Assembly (NCBI RefSeq): GCF_963665445.1
Contig: NZ_OY762276.1
Location: 3,404,601 to 3,468,600, forward strand
Length of the DNA: 64,000 nucleotides
Reading direction: 5' to 3'
Source: an uncultured Desulfobulbus sp.
GTDB taxonomy: Bacteria > Desulfobacterota > Desulfobulbia > Desulfobulbales > Desulfobulbaceae
The position numbers and the translations under genes were made by a program. This document shows positions 16,566-26,299 of this stretch, in pieces (the first letter of the stretch is position 1; each line of letters opens with the position of its first letter). The notes below the pieces were generated by a model that was not told the origin of the DNA, ran no database searches, and worked only from the letters and a program-made list of their open reading frames with translations.

Positions 16566-18905
16566 TTATTTTGCCGGAGGCTGTGCCGCCCCTTGGGAAG
16601 GAGCCGGCGGCGGAGGAAAGAACATCGAGGTCACATCCTTTTGATTGATGAACACCTTGCCCTCGGCATCGATCTTGGCATCGATGCGGTCAATCATTTT
16701 GTCGCCCTCCTGACGACGGTCAGCCAATGCGGTCAGTGCGGCCAGCATTTTGCCGGTCTCCGGATTCTGGCTGTAGCTTTGAATGATACGTTTGAGCTCC
16801 TCGGGATTTTCCATGGTCAGATTCAGCGTTCCCGATGAGAGGTACTTGGCGTTGGGCTCAACCTGAGCCAAAAGGGCCAGAGTCGCCTTGGCCGCCGGAA
16901 AATTCACAAAAGAATCCTGCATGGCCAGGGTCACCCCGCTCTGCATCAATGCCCCCATGCCATTCATCATGATCTGCCCCTGAATTGCGTCCATGTTGCC
17001 CGAGGCCAAGGGCGTCGGATCGTTGATCAAGTGCAGCAAGGAGGGGATACGGCTCAACTCAAGGCGAATGCGTCCGGCCTGGGGAACGGTGTTGCTTCCC
17101 GGCATGATTCCCTGCAAACCGGAGAAATCCATCATGGTGTGAATCTTGCCGCCCTGGCCGTCACCGACATCAAAACCAGCGGCCACGGTGGCCCGCTCAA
17201 GGGTGACAGGTGCGGGCTGGGCATTCACCACCAGGACATCGTTGATGGTTATCTCACCGGAATACCGTTCAATCAGCGCAAGAATTTTTTGTGCAAAGGC
17301 GAATCCCTGACGGGCGGCATAATTATCCGCCTCTTCATTTTTCACCTGCTGATACCCTTCGATGGCGGCATAGATCTCGGCAAAAAGATGGGGCGGCAGC
17401 GCAAGCATGCCTCCATCACTTTTCACCCCGATCTTATGCAGGGTGATGGCGACCGGTGTCGGCGTTCTTTTGGATTCTTGCTCGGTAAAGGTGAAATCGT
17501 TGAAGGTGCCCTCGGAATTATACACAAATTTTCCGGTATTGGCCTCTTTGTGCACGCCTCCGCTCAGAGAGACCGCAGCCAGGGCAGCGACTCCATCACG
17601 TGAGCTCAGATGCAAATTGTGGAGGCTCGCGCTGCTGGCATAACCGTTGAAGAGCTGCATGTACTCGTCAAGATCGGTCATCATCGGCTTGAGATCGGCC
17701 ACCTGCATCTCGTCGATACGGTTGAATCCGTGCTGCAACCTGGCTCTCAGCTCGAGAAAACGTTTCGCATTGGTCCCGGTGGCCACAACCTGCCCACTGA
17801 GGGATTCAACACCGAAATTGGTGTTTTTTTCAACAAAGGCCAGCTGTTTCAATTCCCCCTGGAATTTCTCGATCCAACCACCGCCCTGCTCTTCACTGCG
17901 CCCACCGGCGACAACCAACTCGCCCAGAGAGAGCCGGCCTGTTTTCAGTGCATCTTCGATGGCCAGATCGGCAAGCCTCAGGTTGAGTTTATCGAAATTC
18001 ATCAGGTTGCGGTTCCACAGACCAGAGAGTTGCTGCCTGCCAATGGTCAACTCGGCCTCGGGCTTGCCATGGGACATGATCGGGGCCTTCTCGGCGATCT
18101 GCATGTGGACGGAAAGAAGATTGGCATCCTGGGGTTGAAAACGAAATATAACCGGTCCAAGCGCCATGCTGTCGGTCTTGTCGATGGTGAGAATGAAGGG
18201 ATCCAGACGAACCTCGTACTCGCCATCAACTGGGGTGATGGCATAGTTGCGATTGGTCTGCAGAGCGAACTCGGTCCCGGGTTGCGACGCGGGAAAGAGC
18301 GCGATGAACCAGTCGGTGAAGGCATAGATCAACTCTTCCTGAGGAGTGCCGGGGGGACGTTGCACAACGACCGGGGGAGGTTCTGCAGCCGGGGGCGCAG
18401 GCTGTGCATCGATCACCGGTGCGACGGCGGGCTGGGCTGGCTCGCTCGCCGGAGTTGCCGCTTCACCCTGGGTGGCAGGTTGCTCACCGGGTTGTGGATC
18501 GACAACACCGCCTTGCTCACCGGCAACAGGGGCCGGGGCAACCGTTGGTTCGGTTTGATCTTGTGCTGCCGCCTGGGGAGCAGGTTCTTCAGCCGCACCC
18601 TTTTTGCCGATTTTAGGCTCAAGCTGTTTGATCAGCCCATCCAGCTTTGGATTGGGCTGCAGGGCCGCACTCTCACGATATTTTTTTACAGCCTCCTCAA
18701 GATTGCCCTGCAGTTGCAGACGGGTCCCCTCCAGCTGCAATTTTCTCGCGGCGGCGGCAGTCTCCGCAGTCTGCTCAACTGCCCAGACCCGGGAAGGTGT
18801 TCCTGCAGTGATCAGGCCGCAGATCGCCACACAGGCCATCATGCCCAGCAGCCTGCAAAGCAAGCTGCCCCTTTGTCGTTTTAGGTACTTCCTTGTTGTC
18901 TCCAT
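16566..18905 (-). CDS. Large periplasmic protein: signal/TM, TPR-like start, Pro/Ala-rich linker, beta-rich domain
   Basis: The 779-residue product has an N-terminal membrane segment (about 18-42), a short TPR-like helical pair (KLQLEGTRLQLQGNLEEAVK near 55), a proline- and alanine-rich linker (about 100-185) and a long domain (about 190-760) that looks beta-rich and ends in a proline-rich tail. The large domain vaguely recalls the DUF945/YdgA or AsmA-like periplasmic families, but I recognise no signature and assign no function. GTGAGGGAGC precedes the ATG. It is the last gene before the terminator at 16500 and is 157 bases from the permease, with a repeat copy between, so operon membership is likely but not certain. 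Confidence 0.75.
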   Translation of the reverse strand: METTRKYLKRQRGSLLCRLLGMMACVAICGLITAGTPSRVWAVEQTAETAAAARKLQLEGTRLQLQGNLEEAVKKYRESAALQPNPKLDGLIKQLEPKIGKKGAAEEPAPQAAAQDQTEPTVAPAPVAGEQGGVVDPQPGEQPATQGEAATPASEPAQPAVAPVIDAQPAPPAAEPPPVVVQRPPGTPQEELIYAFTDWFIALFPASQPGTEFALQTNRNYAITPVDGEYEVRLDPFILTIDKTDSMALGPVIFRFQPQDANLLSVHMQIAEKAPIMSHGKPEAELTIGRQQLSGLWNRNLMNFDKLNLRLADLAIEDALKTGRLSLGELVVAGGRSEEQGGGWIEKFQGELKQLAFVEKNTNFGVESLSGQVVATGTNAKRFLELRARLQHGFNRIDEMQVADLKPMMTDLDEYMQLFNGYASSASLHNLHLSSRDGVAALAAVSLSGGVHKEANTGKFVYNSEGTFNDFTFTEQESKRTPTPVAITLHKIGVKSDGGMLALPPHLFAEIYAAIEGYQQVKNEEADNYAARQGFAFAQKILALIERYSGEITINDVLVVNAQPAPVTLERATVAAGFDVGDGQGGKIHTMMDFSGLQGIMPGSNTVPQAGRIRLELSRIPSLLHLINDPTPLASGNMDAIQGQIMMNGMGALMQSGVTLAMQDSFVNFPAAKATLALLAQVEPNAKYLSSGTLNLTMENPEELKRIIQSYSQNPETGKMLAALTALADRRQEGDKMIDRIDAKIDAEGKVFINQKDVTSMFFPPPPAPSQGAAQPPAK

Positions 18906-18943
18906 GCTCCCTCACTGTAAAAATTATCGCTTAAAACAGACCA

Positions 18944-19045
18944 GGATCACTCTCGCGAGCAGATGCGAAAATGACGTTTCATACACCACCAGGATCATTA
19001 TGACATACTGATTTCACTCTATGTGACTTTCAGGTTTTGACTTGT
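18944..19045 (-). repeat. Dispersed structured repeat, full copy (minus orientation)
   Basis: On the minus strand this reads AAGTCAAAACCTGAAAGTCAC, then AGAGTGAAATCAGT, a replaced central patch of about 20 bases, then GAAACGTCATTTTCG and a closing arm ending GAGAGTGATC. The order and spacing match the 60621-60721 copy. It fills most of the gap between the ABC permease and the large periplasmic protein. Confidence 0.8.
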
Positions 19046-19062
19046 TATGAGTCCATCAAGTA

Positions 19063-20871
19063 TCACTCGTCACGGAGCGCCTCTGCCGGTTCCAGACGGG
19101 TGGCCCTCAGAGCCGCAAAGGTCGCCGCGATAATACTCAAGCTCCATACCCCAATGAAAAGCAACGCAAAATGCCCCATGGACAGGGAGCACAAGGACTC
19201 CGTTGTCCGCAGCTGCGCACGAAACAGTTGGTTGATCACCTGGGCCACAGTTGCGAAAATAACCACTGACAACAGCAAAGCTCCACTTGAGAGCAGCACC
19301 CCCTGGGCGATGGGAAAGAGAATCAGCTCCTTTTTGAGAAGCCCCAAGAGCCGCAATACATTGAGCTCCTTCTTTTTCCGCTCAACCGAGGCGTACAGGC
19401 TGGCAGTCAGAGCGGAGATGCCGCCGACGACCCCCACTGCGGCAATGAGCCAAAAAATGAGCGATGTGTAATGATCAAGCCGCTTGACATCGGCGATACG
19501 CTCCCGCTCCGTGTTGACCGCTATCCCCTCGGCCTCAAGCAGGGCCTGCACACGCGCAACCGCGTCAATAGTGGAGGTGTACAGACGAAAGCCGGCATAT
19601 CCCTGGCGGGAAAGCAGCATGGCGTCGGTCTGGGGATCATAGCGTACATTTCTATAGCGAAGCAAATCAAGCGTGCCGGCTAACTGCGCCGAGGCAAAAG
19701 CGCGGTCTGGAGCAACATCCGCCGGGCGCACCACAACCGGTACACGCAGCTCCCGCTCTTCCAGGTGGAGAAGCAACTCGGCCGGCCCCTCGCTCACCGA
19801 CTGATCTCGGGAAACGAAAATCGTCCGTCTCGATCCGTTGCTTGCAAGATCGGTCTCCGATGCCCCCCCATCCCCCTGTGTGGCATCTCCTCTCTCGAAG
19901 ATGGAAAGCGGCATGGAGACCCTGTGATCATCAAAGACCAGGGTGATGGGCAATGGCTTTATCCAGGGAATGATCTGCGCCCCCCTGCCCCGCAGTTTAT
20001 TGGTGAGGGCGCGCAGATTGGTGTCGCCAACAGATCTATGTTTCACCGTCAGCTGGTATCCGAACAAAGCCGCATTCGGCAAATAACCGAGCATGTTCTC
20101 CAAATCCGCTTGCCCCAGCAAGCTGATCTGGGAAAAACCGGTGTTGTTGATCATGAGCACCTCATCCAGCTTGCTCAGCGGTTGCGGCACCAAGACCACC
20201 GCGCCCTCGAACACCGGATAGGCCGCGGGTAGTTCCCCTGGCCAGCCGAATACGGGTACGGCTCGGCCATCTTTGAAATCCTCCACCGCCTCAATGACCT
20301 CCAGCGGCAGGTACGCCACTTTCAGGCTTGATGCCCGCTCCTCAAGGATGCCCTGGACACGCACCGGGAAATCGCCGTTTTCATACTTACCCTGGATAAT
20401 CCGCTGGGCGGTGAAACGCAGTTGCTCCCCCACCTTGACCTGCAGCGTTCGGGCAGCCGCTGCACTGAGGACACAACCGTCGTTTCCGGGAATAGGAACG
20501 TTGTTCTCCAGCAGCAGGGGATCGCCTGGCGCGGTCGCCAACAGGGAAAGCGATTCATGCACATCAGCAGCCTCATTGACCGCCGCGATGGACGAGGAGA
20601 TCTGCCGGGTCATGGGCACGACAAAACTCACCTCCGGGTAACGCTCCTTGAGGTGATCAAACCATTGTCGCTCAAAGCTCTTGGTGATCATCGGCCGAAT
20701 TTCCCGATTCTTCGGATCCTGGACCAATCGATTGCGCAGGGTTTCGATGGTCCCGAATTGGAGGCCAAAGAGGATCAAAAGAGGCGCGATGATGGAGGCG
20801 ATGGCCAGCACCAGGCACACGCTGAGCAGCCGGTCGTGGACCACATCCTTATAGGCGAGTTTCAGGATCAT
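19063..20871 (-). CDS. FtsX/MacB-type ABC transporter permease (TagS-like)
   Basis: The 602-residue protein has one N-terminal membrane helix (about 14-40), a periplasmic region of roughly 430 residues and three C-terminal helices (around 470-495, 520-545 and 565-590). It ends ALRATRLEPAEALRDE, the classic end of FtsX/MacB/LolC-type permeases. Such mechanotransmitting permeases relay ATP-driven motion to periplasmic partners rather than import solutes. Its ATG overlaps the ATPase stop as ATGA. With the SUMF1-fold, lipoprotein and VWA neighbours it resembles TagS of the TagQRST pathway; that equivalence is inferred from context. Confidence 0.88.
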   Translation of the reverse strand: MILKLAYKDVVHDRLLSVCLVLAIASIIAPLLILFGLQFGTIETLRNRLVQDPKNREIRPMITKSFERQWFDHLKERYPEVSFVVPMTRQISSSIAAVNEAADVHESLSLLATAPGDPLLLENNVPIPGNDGCVLSAAAARTLQVKVGEQLRFTAQRIIQGKYENGDFPVRVQGILEERASSLKVAYLPLEVIEAVEDFKDGRAVPVFGWPGELPAAYPVFEGAVVLVPQPLSKLDEVLMINNTGFSQISLLGQADLENMLGYLPNAALFGYQLTVKHRSVGDTNLRALTNKLRGRGAQIIPWIKPLPITLVFDDHRVSMPLSIFERGDATQGDGGASETDLASNGSRRTIFVSRDQSVSEGPAELLLHLEERELRVPVVVRPADVAPDRAFASAQLAGTLDLLRYRNVRYDPQTDAMLLSRQGYAGFRLYTSTIDAVARVQALLEAEGIAVNTERERIADVKRLDHYTSLIFWLIAAVGVVGGISALTASLYASVERKKKELNVLRLLGLLKKELILFPIAQGVLLSSGALLLSVVIFATVAQVINQLFRAQLRTTESLCSLSMGHFALLFIGVWSLSIIAATFAALRATRLEPAEALRDE

Positions 20872-21614
20872 GCCACCATCTCCCGAGCCTGTACCGTGGT
20901 TGTCGCCTCGACCTCGACTCGACTCAATCGCTCCAGATGAAAGTTAACCTGGACATCGGCAACACCTTCAACCAGAGAGCGATCGTGGGTAACCATGACC
21001 ACGGCCGCTCCCATCTGCCGTGCCAATCCATGCAGCTCATCGCGAATATCGAGCGCTGTCGGATAATCCACAGCAGCGGTCGGTTCATCGGCCAAAATGA
21101 TCTTCGGTCGATGAATAAGTGCCCGTGCCACCGCCACCCGTTGCCGCTGGCCGCCGGAGAGGTACTGCGGTTTTTTTTCCAGTTGATCGCCAAGGCCCAG
21201 GGTCTCAACCAACTGCTCAAGGTCTGCGGGACTGACGCGGGTTCGGCTGATTTGGGCGGTGAGGAGAATATTCTCGCGGACCGTGAGAAAGGAAAGCAAT
21301 CCGCCGCTCTGCAGCACATAACCGATATTGCTGCGGCGTATGCGGGCCGCCTTGTTTTCCGGCAGCCCATGGATATCGCACTCCTCCATGCCCCCATACC
21401 GGGGAACGGCCAGGCGAAAACGCCCAACGGAACTGGGTTCAAGCACCAAAGCCAGCATATCGAGCAGGGTGGACTTACCGCAGCCCGAAGGCCCGACCAC
21501 CGAACAGAACTCGCCCCGGTGAATATCGAGTTCGGGCACCCGCAGCGTGAAGGAAGCCCCCCCCTTACTGCGGGTCTTGACCACATCACGAAGTGTATAA
21601 ACCACTGTTCCCAT
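20868..21614 (-). CDS. ABC transporter ATP-binding protein (TagT-like, LolD/MacB class)
   Basis: The 248-residue nucleotide-binding subunit has Walker A GPSGCGKST near residue 41, the signature LSGGQRQRV near 153, Walker B IILADEPTAAVD and the switch histidine in VMVTHD. The class is that of MacB/LolD/FtsE ATPases that work with FtsX-fold permeases. It begins five bases after the VWA gene without a visible ribosome-binding site, so translation is probably coupled, and it overlaps the permease by four bases. It would power the permease from the cytoplasmic side. Confidence 0.93.
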   Translation of the reverse strand: MGTVVYTLRDVVKTRSKGGASFTLRVPELDIHRGEFCSVVGPSGCGKSTLLDMLALVLEPSSVGRFRLAVPRYGGMEECDIHGLPENKAARIRRSNIGYVLQSGGLLSFLTVRENILLTAQISRTRVSPADLEQLVETLGLGDQLEKKPQYLSGGQRQRVAVARALIHRPKIILADEPTAAVDYPTALDIRDELHGLARQMGAAVVMVTHDRSLVEGVADVQVNFHLERLSRVEVEATTTVQAREMVA

Positions 21615-21619
21615 TATGT

Positions 21620-23833
21620 TTAGGGTAAAAGCTCCAGAGTAATGGGATAGACGTACTCGCTGGGGTCGTCACTCTTGTTGAGCTGGACCCATCCCTCGGG
21701 ACCGTCATGGATGGTCTCATAGGCCATGATACGGGCTTCGAGATCGGCCAGAAACATATCCTGCTCATCAACCGACCAACTGGACCACAACTCGTTGGTC
21801 ATATCCATGATACGGCTCCTGTAGGGGAGGCCAACCAGAAATTCGGGCACCAGTCCGCTTTGCGCAAGCGATTTGGCCCGTTTGATCATCTCCGGGTCGC
21901 GGGCGGTGGTCGCGGCCGCCGCCTGCAGCGAGGAAAAGAAATCCTCACCGCTGATCTGCCCCTTGCGTCCGGCAGCGAGGATGGTCTTCAGGGTTTCCCG
22001 CAGAGAATCGAGCTGCTGTTTGTTGATCAACAGCCGTACTTCCAGGGACTGGATATCCGTGGTCAACAGATCCTTGTCCGTTACCCAGGCAACGACATCG
22101 CGCGGGGCCTTGGCCCCCGTCTGGGAACCGATCCACTGGACAAAGGCCGCCTTGATCGCGGCATCGGCCTTGGTCTGCGCCTCACTTTTGGCTGCCCCCC
22201 CCTGACCACTTCCGCCCTGCTGCGGCTCGGTAAACAGATCAAGATTGACGCTTTGGGGGGCTGCGACGGAGGCTGCCCCTGCTTGTGCGTTCAAATCCGT
22301 GGCGCCTTGAACTGCAGTTGAACCGGGGGCGGGCGCTGACGAAGAACCTGCCCCCCCCGGTGCGGTCGGTTGGGCGGCAAGAGCCTCATTTTTTTTCTGA
22401 TAGGCGTTTTCCATGAATCGAATAATCGAATCGGTTACATCCTTGGTCACCGTTTCAAACCCAGCCAAATTATCTGCCGGCGTACTGGAATAGGACGGAT
22501 CGGCTTGAATGCCGCGGTTGGCGCTTAAGGTCTGAAACTGCTCCTCGGCAACCGCGTGATACTGCTCGGCCCGGGGATCGGAATCCTTGATGTGGATGGT
22601 GTACACTGTCACCTTACGATCGTTGGCAAGTGCCCGCAGCGTTGCGGCACTTTGGCCGGAGGCGTTCCACTTATGTCCTGGATCGTGGGACGGCGCATCA
22701 CCAACCAGGATGACAAAACGCATTGCATCGGGCGACCAGGTGGTGTCATTGACCGCTCCATTGACGCCGGAAAAGACGTCTTCGGCATAGCCCTGCGAGC
22801 CAACAGGAGTGACGTCCACGGTTTTGAGGGTGCCGACGAACTGATCGATACCCTGCAACTCAGGGGTATAATTCTTGACGTTGTAGCCGATATCGGCAAT
22901 CGTCATGGAATCGCGATACCCCCAGACGCCGAATTTTACCGACTTGGCCAGCTCGGCATTGGCGGAAATGCGCTTGGAGGCCTCCTCAACCACCTTGAGC
23001 GTCTGGGTGATGTAGGGCATCATCGAGTTGGTGGTATCCATGACCCAGACAATATCCACCCCCAATTTTTCCAGAGTTGCCGGGCTGACACTGTTGGCGT
23101 CCTGCACCGCCTCCTGGAGATACTCCTTGTTCTTGCGAATGTCGGAGCTGGTGCGGGCATCGGCCTCTTCAGCAGTTACGGCGGCGAGCTTGAGGATTCT
23201 CGCCTCACGGTTTTCGAACTCAACCTCTTCAAACTGAAGAATAGGCAGAAGATAAAATTCCTTGGTTATATCGACCGCCTTTTTCGGCTCCAGGGTGACA
23301 ATGGGAAAGTCCGGGGGAACTTCGCCCATGGCAATATCAATATAGTATTTTTCGACCGCCTCCTGACGCTTTTCCGCAGGCATGGCTGTGAGTTTTTCCA
23401 GTTCGGCCCTTTTGTCGAACATCAGCACCGGGTAGCGGCCCTCGGGATGGGTATAGGAAAGACACATGGTCTGCTTCCATTCAAAGACGTCGTCCGAGGA
23501 CATCCAGCCGACGACCGTCCCGCGATTATCCGGACCGACCTCGTACCAGACCGTCTCATCCAGGTCACTGCCCCCCCCCTTTTTTTGATAGACAAAAAAG
23601 GTTTGAAAGGCGGGCACGTTTTCCGCAACCGTCGCACTGCTGACGTTCGGTGCCGTGTACACCTTGGAAAATGCCCGGGAAAGAACCCGTAGCGGTAGGG
23701 ACTGCTTCCCCTCGATCTTCATCGGGGTCCGTTTCTCGCCGGCCGGAGCCGACTCGCACCAGCCCTGGCCGGCCATCACCAGCGCCGCCGACATCCACAG
23801 GCACAAGGCCCACCCAACTGTTCTTCTCCGCAT
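21620..23833 (-). CDS. Secreted SH3-like plus VWA protein (PpkA periplasmic-region relative, no kinase)
   Basis: The 737-residue protein starts with a signal peptide (about 1-26), then an SH3-like region (about 45-125, with VWYEVG and VVGWMSSDDVFEWK), and a von Willebrand A domain from about 258 to 480. The metal site reads VMDTTNSM (D266, T268, S270). An Ala/Gly/Pro-rich linker (about 490-570) and a helical C-terminus follow. The order of an SH3-like segment before VWA recalls the periplasmic half of PpkA-type kinases, but a signal peptide stands where the kinase and its membrane helix would be. AAGGAGGGATAGCC precedes the ATG. Function is inferred as an envelope sensor or scaffold. Confidence 0.82.
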   Translation of the reverse strand: MRRRTVGWALCLWMSAALVMAGQGWCESAPAGEKRTPMKIEGKQSLPLRVLSRAFSKVYTAPNVSSATVAENVPAFQTFFVYQKKGGGSDLDETVWYEVGPDNRGTVVGWMSSDDVFEWKQTMCLSYTHPEGRYPVLMFDKRAELEKLTAMPAEKRQEAVEKYYIDIAMGEVPPDFPIVTLEPKKAVDITKEFYLLPILQFEEVEFENREARILKLAAVTAEEADARTSSDIRKNKEYLQEAVQDANSVSPATLEKLGVDIVWVMDTTNSMMPYITQTLKVVEEASKRISANAELAKSVKFGVWGYRDSMTIADIGYNVKNYTPELQGIDQFVGTLKTVDVTPVGSQGYAEDVFSGVNGAVNDTTWSPDAMRFVILVGDAPSHDPGHKWNASGQSAATLRALANDRKVTVYTIHIKDSDPRAEQYHAVAEEQFQTLSANRGIQADPSYSSTPADNLAGFETVTKDVTDSIIRFMENAYQKKNEALAAQPTAPGGAGSSSAPAPGSTAVQGATDLNAQAGAASVAAPQSVNLDLFTEPQQGGSGQGGAAKSEAQTKADAAIKAAFVQWIGSQTGAKAPRDVVAWVTDKDLLTTDIQSLEVRLLINKQQLDSLRETLKTILAAGRKGQISGEDFFSSLQAAAATTARDPEMIKRAKSLAQSGLVPEFLVGLPYRSRIMDMTNELWSSWSVDEQDMFLADLEARIMAYETIHDGPEGWVQLNKSDDPSEYVYPITLELLP

Positions 23834-23849
23834 GGCTATCCCTCCTTGA

Positions 23850-25037
23850 TCAAGATGATGAAAGGTGCAAAAATACCAATAATTTTTCCATATTCGAAGG
23901 TTGACTGTAATCCGCGTTCAGCAATGTCTCCGGTAAAGGACGATCCGGCACCAGCCCGCGTCCATGGTAGTCACTGCCGTCCGCGGCAAGAATCTCGGCA
24001 TAGGTCAGACGCAGAGCAGCCCCATCGTCCAAAGGGAGAAAACGCTGGGCCAGCCCCTTGCCGTAGCTGGTCGTCCCGGCGGTCATGGCCCGATGGTTGG
24101 CGTGCAGGGCCAGTATAAAGGCCTCAGCCGCACTGGCTGTTGCTTCGTCTTGGAGAAGGACGACCGGATTGGCTGCCACCATTGGTTCTTCCGCCTTGAC
24201 GACCCTCTCGCCATCGCGCCCACGCAGACGAAAGAGCACCCCACCCTTTTCCATGAAAAAATCAGCGCATCTGCGGGCATCAATCAAGCTTCCCCCCTGG
24301 TTCCCCCGCAGGTCGACGAGCACAATTTCCTTTCCACCAAGTTGTGCAAGAATTTCCTTCAGCTGCGCCGAAGTATCGCGGGTGAAACGGCTGATTTCGA
24401 TGCAGTGCGCCAAACGCCCGCGGTGCCCCCGAACGGACTGGTAATGGGCACGGGAACGACGCAGACTGACAGAACGGGCCAGAGCATGGCCGGTACGCAG
24501 GGTGAGCTTGACCGTTGTCCCTTCTTCACCGCGAATGTGCGATCCCACCACATAGATGGGCCTGCCATACACCGGGGCACCGTTGACCGCGAGCAACTCA
24601 TCTCCTGCATGTATACCGCTTTTTTCCGCCAGTCCTCCTTTAAAGGGAAACAGCAGCAGCCTCCCCTCCTTCTGCTGCAGATCCATCTGCACCCCGAAAT
24701 AATCGGAACTGGTTGAATCAAGAAAACCGGCATATTCCCCGGCTGAGAGGTAATCGGAATAAGGATCAAGGGAACGGGTGTAGGCACGAAGGATATCTTC
24801 TCCGATCCGTGTCGGCGAAGCAGGGACATTAAGGGCGTAGGAGCGAATCTTGGCAACGGCGGCGTCAATATGGCGCAGTTGATCAGGGGGCAACCCCGAT
24901 TCCACCGCCTGTGCAGGCAGCCCCCCACAGAGCCCGCACAAACAGATGAGGGCAACGGTCATCGGATTAAGAAACCAGCACAGCCGAAATCGCCGCCCCA
25001 ACAGGGCATATCCATCAATGACAGTCAAGCCAGCCAT
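23850..25037 (-). CDS. S41-family carboxy-terminal processing protease with PDZ domain
   Basis: The 395-residue protein has an N-terminal membrane or signal segment (about 25-44), a PDZ domain (about 110-185), and the S41 core with VDLRGNQGG near 241. The catalytic serine is in EATASAAEAF (S302) and the general-base lysine in TTSYGKGLAQ (K327), so it should be active. These proteases trim periplasmic proteins from loose C-termini. It sits between a coiled-coil lipoprotein (6-base gap) and the VWA gene (16-base gap), so its substrate may be a product of the same operon. The ATG lacks a clear ribosome-binding site; Met26 is an alternative start. Confidence 0.9.
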   Translation of the reverse strand: MAGLTVIDGYALLGRRFRLCWFLNPMTVALICLCGLCGGLPAQAVESGLPPDQLRHIDAAVAKIRSYALNVPASPTRIGEDILRAYTRSLDPYSDYLSAGEYAGFLDSTSSDYFGVQMDLQQKEGRLLLFPFKGGLAEKSGIHAGDELLAVNGAPVYGRPIYVVGSHIRGEEGTTVKLTLRTGHALARSVSLRRSRAHYQSVRGHRGRLAHCIEISRFTRDTSAQLKEILAQLGGKEIVLVDLRGNQGGSLIDARRCADFFMEKGGVLFRLRGRDGERVVKAEEPMVAANPVVLLQDEATASAAEAFILALHANHRAMTAGTTSYGKGLAQRFLPLDDGAALRLTYAEILAADGSDYHGRGLVPDRPLPETLLNADYSQPSNMEKLLVFLHLSSS

Positions 25038-25043
25038 GCCGGA

Positions 25044-25538
25044 TCAGAGTTGCATCAAACCGGCAGCCTCTTTCTCCAGCTGATCGCGACGCTGCTGCAA
25101 ACGCTTGAGTTCTTGCTGTTTGGCTTCCGGATCTTCGATGAAATCGCTTTTACGGGAAGCGGATTGTAAACTCCTGAGCTCCGCGAGAATGCGATGCTTC
25201 TGCTGCTTTTGCGCCATGGTCGTTGCATCCACAGCCTTGAGCTCTTTTTCCAGCTTGCTGATCGAGGCGGAGAGTTTCTTTACCTGCCGTTTGAGCGCGG
25301 CATTTTCTTTTTGTTGAGCCGCCCGTTCCGACACCAACGCGGCCGACTCCGCCTCCTCCCGTTGATTCGCCTGGTCGACCTGGGATAAATTTTCCCGGCG
25401 GTCCTGCAACCGCTGCTCATAGGCCTCGGGATTATAACTGAACAACCCCCCCTGACGGGGATCGGTAGTCTGACCGGCACAGCCGCCAAGGAGAAAGAGC
25501 AAACCTCCAGCCAAAGCCAAAGAAACGTGTCGCTGCAT
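25044..25538 (-). CDS. Coiled-coil lipoprotein
   Basis: This 164-residue protein has a lipoprotein signal peptide ending in the lipobox LLGGC (C20). It is then almost entirely charged coiled coil (about 40-160, rich in E, K, Q and R). It should be anchored to the outer membrane, since the residue after the cysteine is Ala rather than Asp. CGGAGGGGAAAT gives a strong ribosome-binding site. It lies between the glycine-zipper lipoprotein and the S41 protease. I recognise no family beyond that; a rod-like spacer or partner for the other lipoprotein is a guess. Confidence 0.8.
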   Translation of the reverse strand: MQRHVSLALAGGLLFLLGGCAGQTTDPRQGGLFSYNPEAYEQRLQDRRENLSQVDQANQREEAESAALVSERAAQQKENAALKRQVKKLSASISKLEKELKAVDATTMAQKQQKHRILAELRSLQSASRKSDFIEDPEAKQQELKRLQQRRDQLEKEAAGLMQL

Positions 25539-25550
25539 ATTTCCCCTCCG

Positions 25551-26222
25551 TTAGACAGACATGCTTGCAGACATGGAGGCCAGTTCCTCGGTCCGTTTCT
25601 CAAGCTCTTTGATGTTGCGTTTCAACTGGGCGATCTCGTTATCCAGCGAGACCACAAAGTCCCCTTTGCCGCTCTCCTTGGCATCCTTGCGCACCGCCTG
25701 TTGCGCTTCCAGTTCCTGCTTGGCAGAGGCAAGCTCGTCCTTCGCGTTTTTCAACAGGGAGTCCGTGGCCGCCTTTTTATCCTTGAGTTTGGCCACACGG
25801 GTTTTCTTGTCCTTGTACTGTTTTCTAAGACTCGCGGTTTCTCGCTGCAAGCTCTTGATCTGCGTCCGTAAATCCTTATTGTAGGCGACAAGTTCCTGAT
25901 TTTTCTGCTGCGCCTGGGCAATACAGGCATCCAGCCAGTCCTCTTCCTGGGCATATTTCGCCTTCTGGTTGGCGACATGATCGCCATAGGCATATCCACC
26001 GGCTCCACCAACCGCAGCACCGATGGCCGCGCCCACCAGAGTCCCCTTGGTATCACCACCGATGATCTGGCCAAGGATCCCTCCAGCCACTGCACCGATC
26101 ACCGCACCGGTTCCCGCACCTTCCACCCGCGTTCTCGTTCCGTCATCCTTGATGTTGGCGCAACCGCTCACCACAAACAGGGCACAGAGCATCATCACAA
26201 ATAGAGACTTTTTCCCTTGCAT
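25551..26222 (-). CDS. Glycine-zipper coiled-coil lipoprotein (TagQ-like by position)
   Basis: The frame extends upstream, but AAAGGAGTGGAT sits just before the ATG at 26222, giving 223 residues. The signal peptide ends in the lipobox VVSGC. Next comes a glycine-zipper segment (about 32-75: GAGTGAVIGAVAGGILG and a second run with GAAIGAAVGGAGGYAYG), the membrane-inserting pattern of Rcs/OmpA-associated lipoproteins, then a long coiled coil to the end. In the TagQRST system TagQ is an outer-membrane lipoprotein that holds TagR. The position next to the SUMF1-fold gene fits that role, but sequence homology to TagQ cannot be shown here. Confidence 0.82.
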   Translation of the reverse strand: MQGKKSLFVMMLCALFVVSGCANIKDDGTRTRVEGAGTGAVIGAVAGGILGQIIGGDTKGTLVGAAIGAAVGGAGGYAYGDHVANQKAKYAQEEDWLDACIAQAQQKNQELVAYNKDLRTQIKSLQRETASLRKQYKDKKTRVAKLKDKKAATDSLLKNAKDELASAKQELEAQQAVRKDAKESGKGDFVVSLDNEIAQLKRNIKELEKRTEELASMSASMSV

Positions 26223-26299
26223 ATCCACTCCTTTGTTCATTCGAAAACCATCGCCGACCTTGCTCCACATGCACCGGGCCAGGTCGCGTTCCCCTTTGG

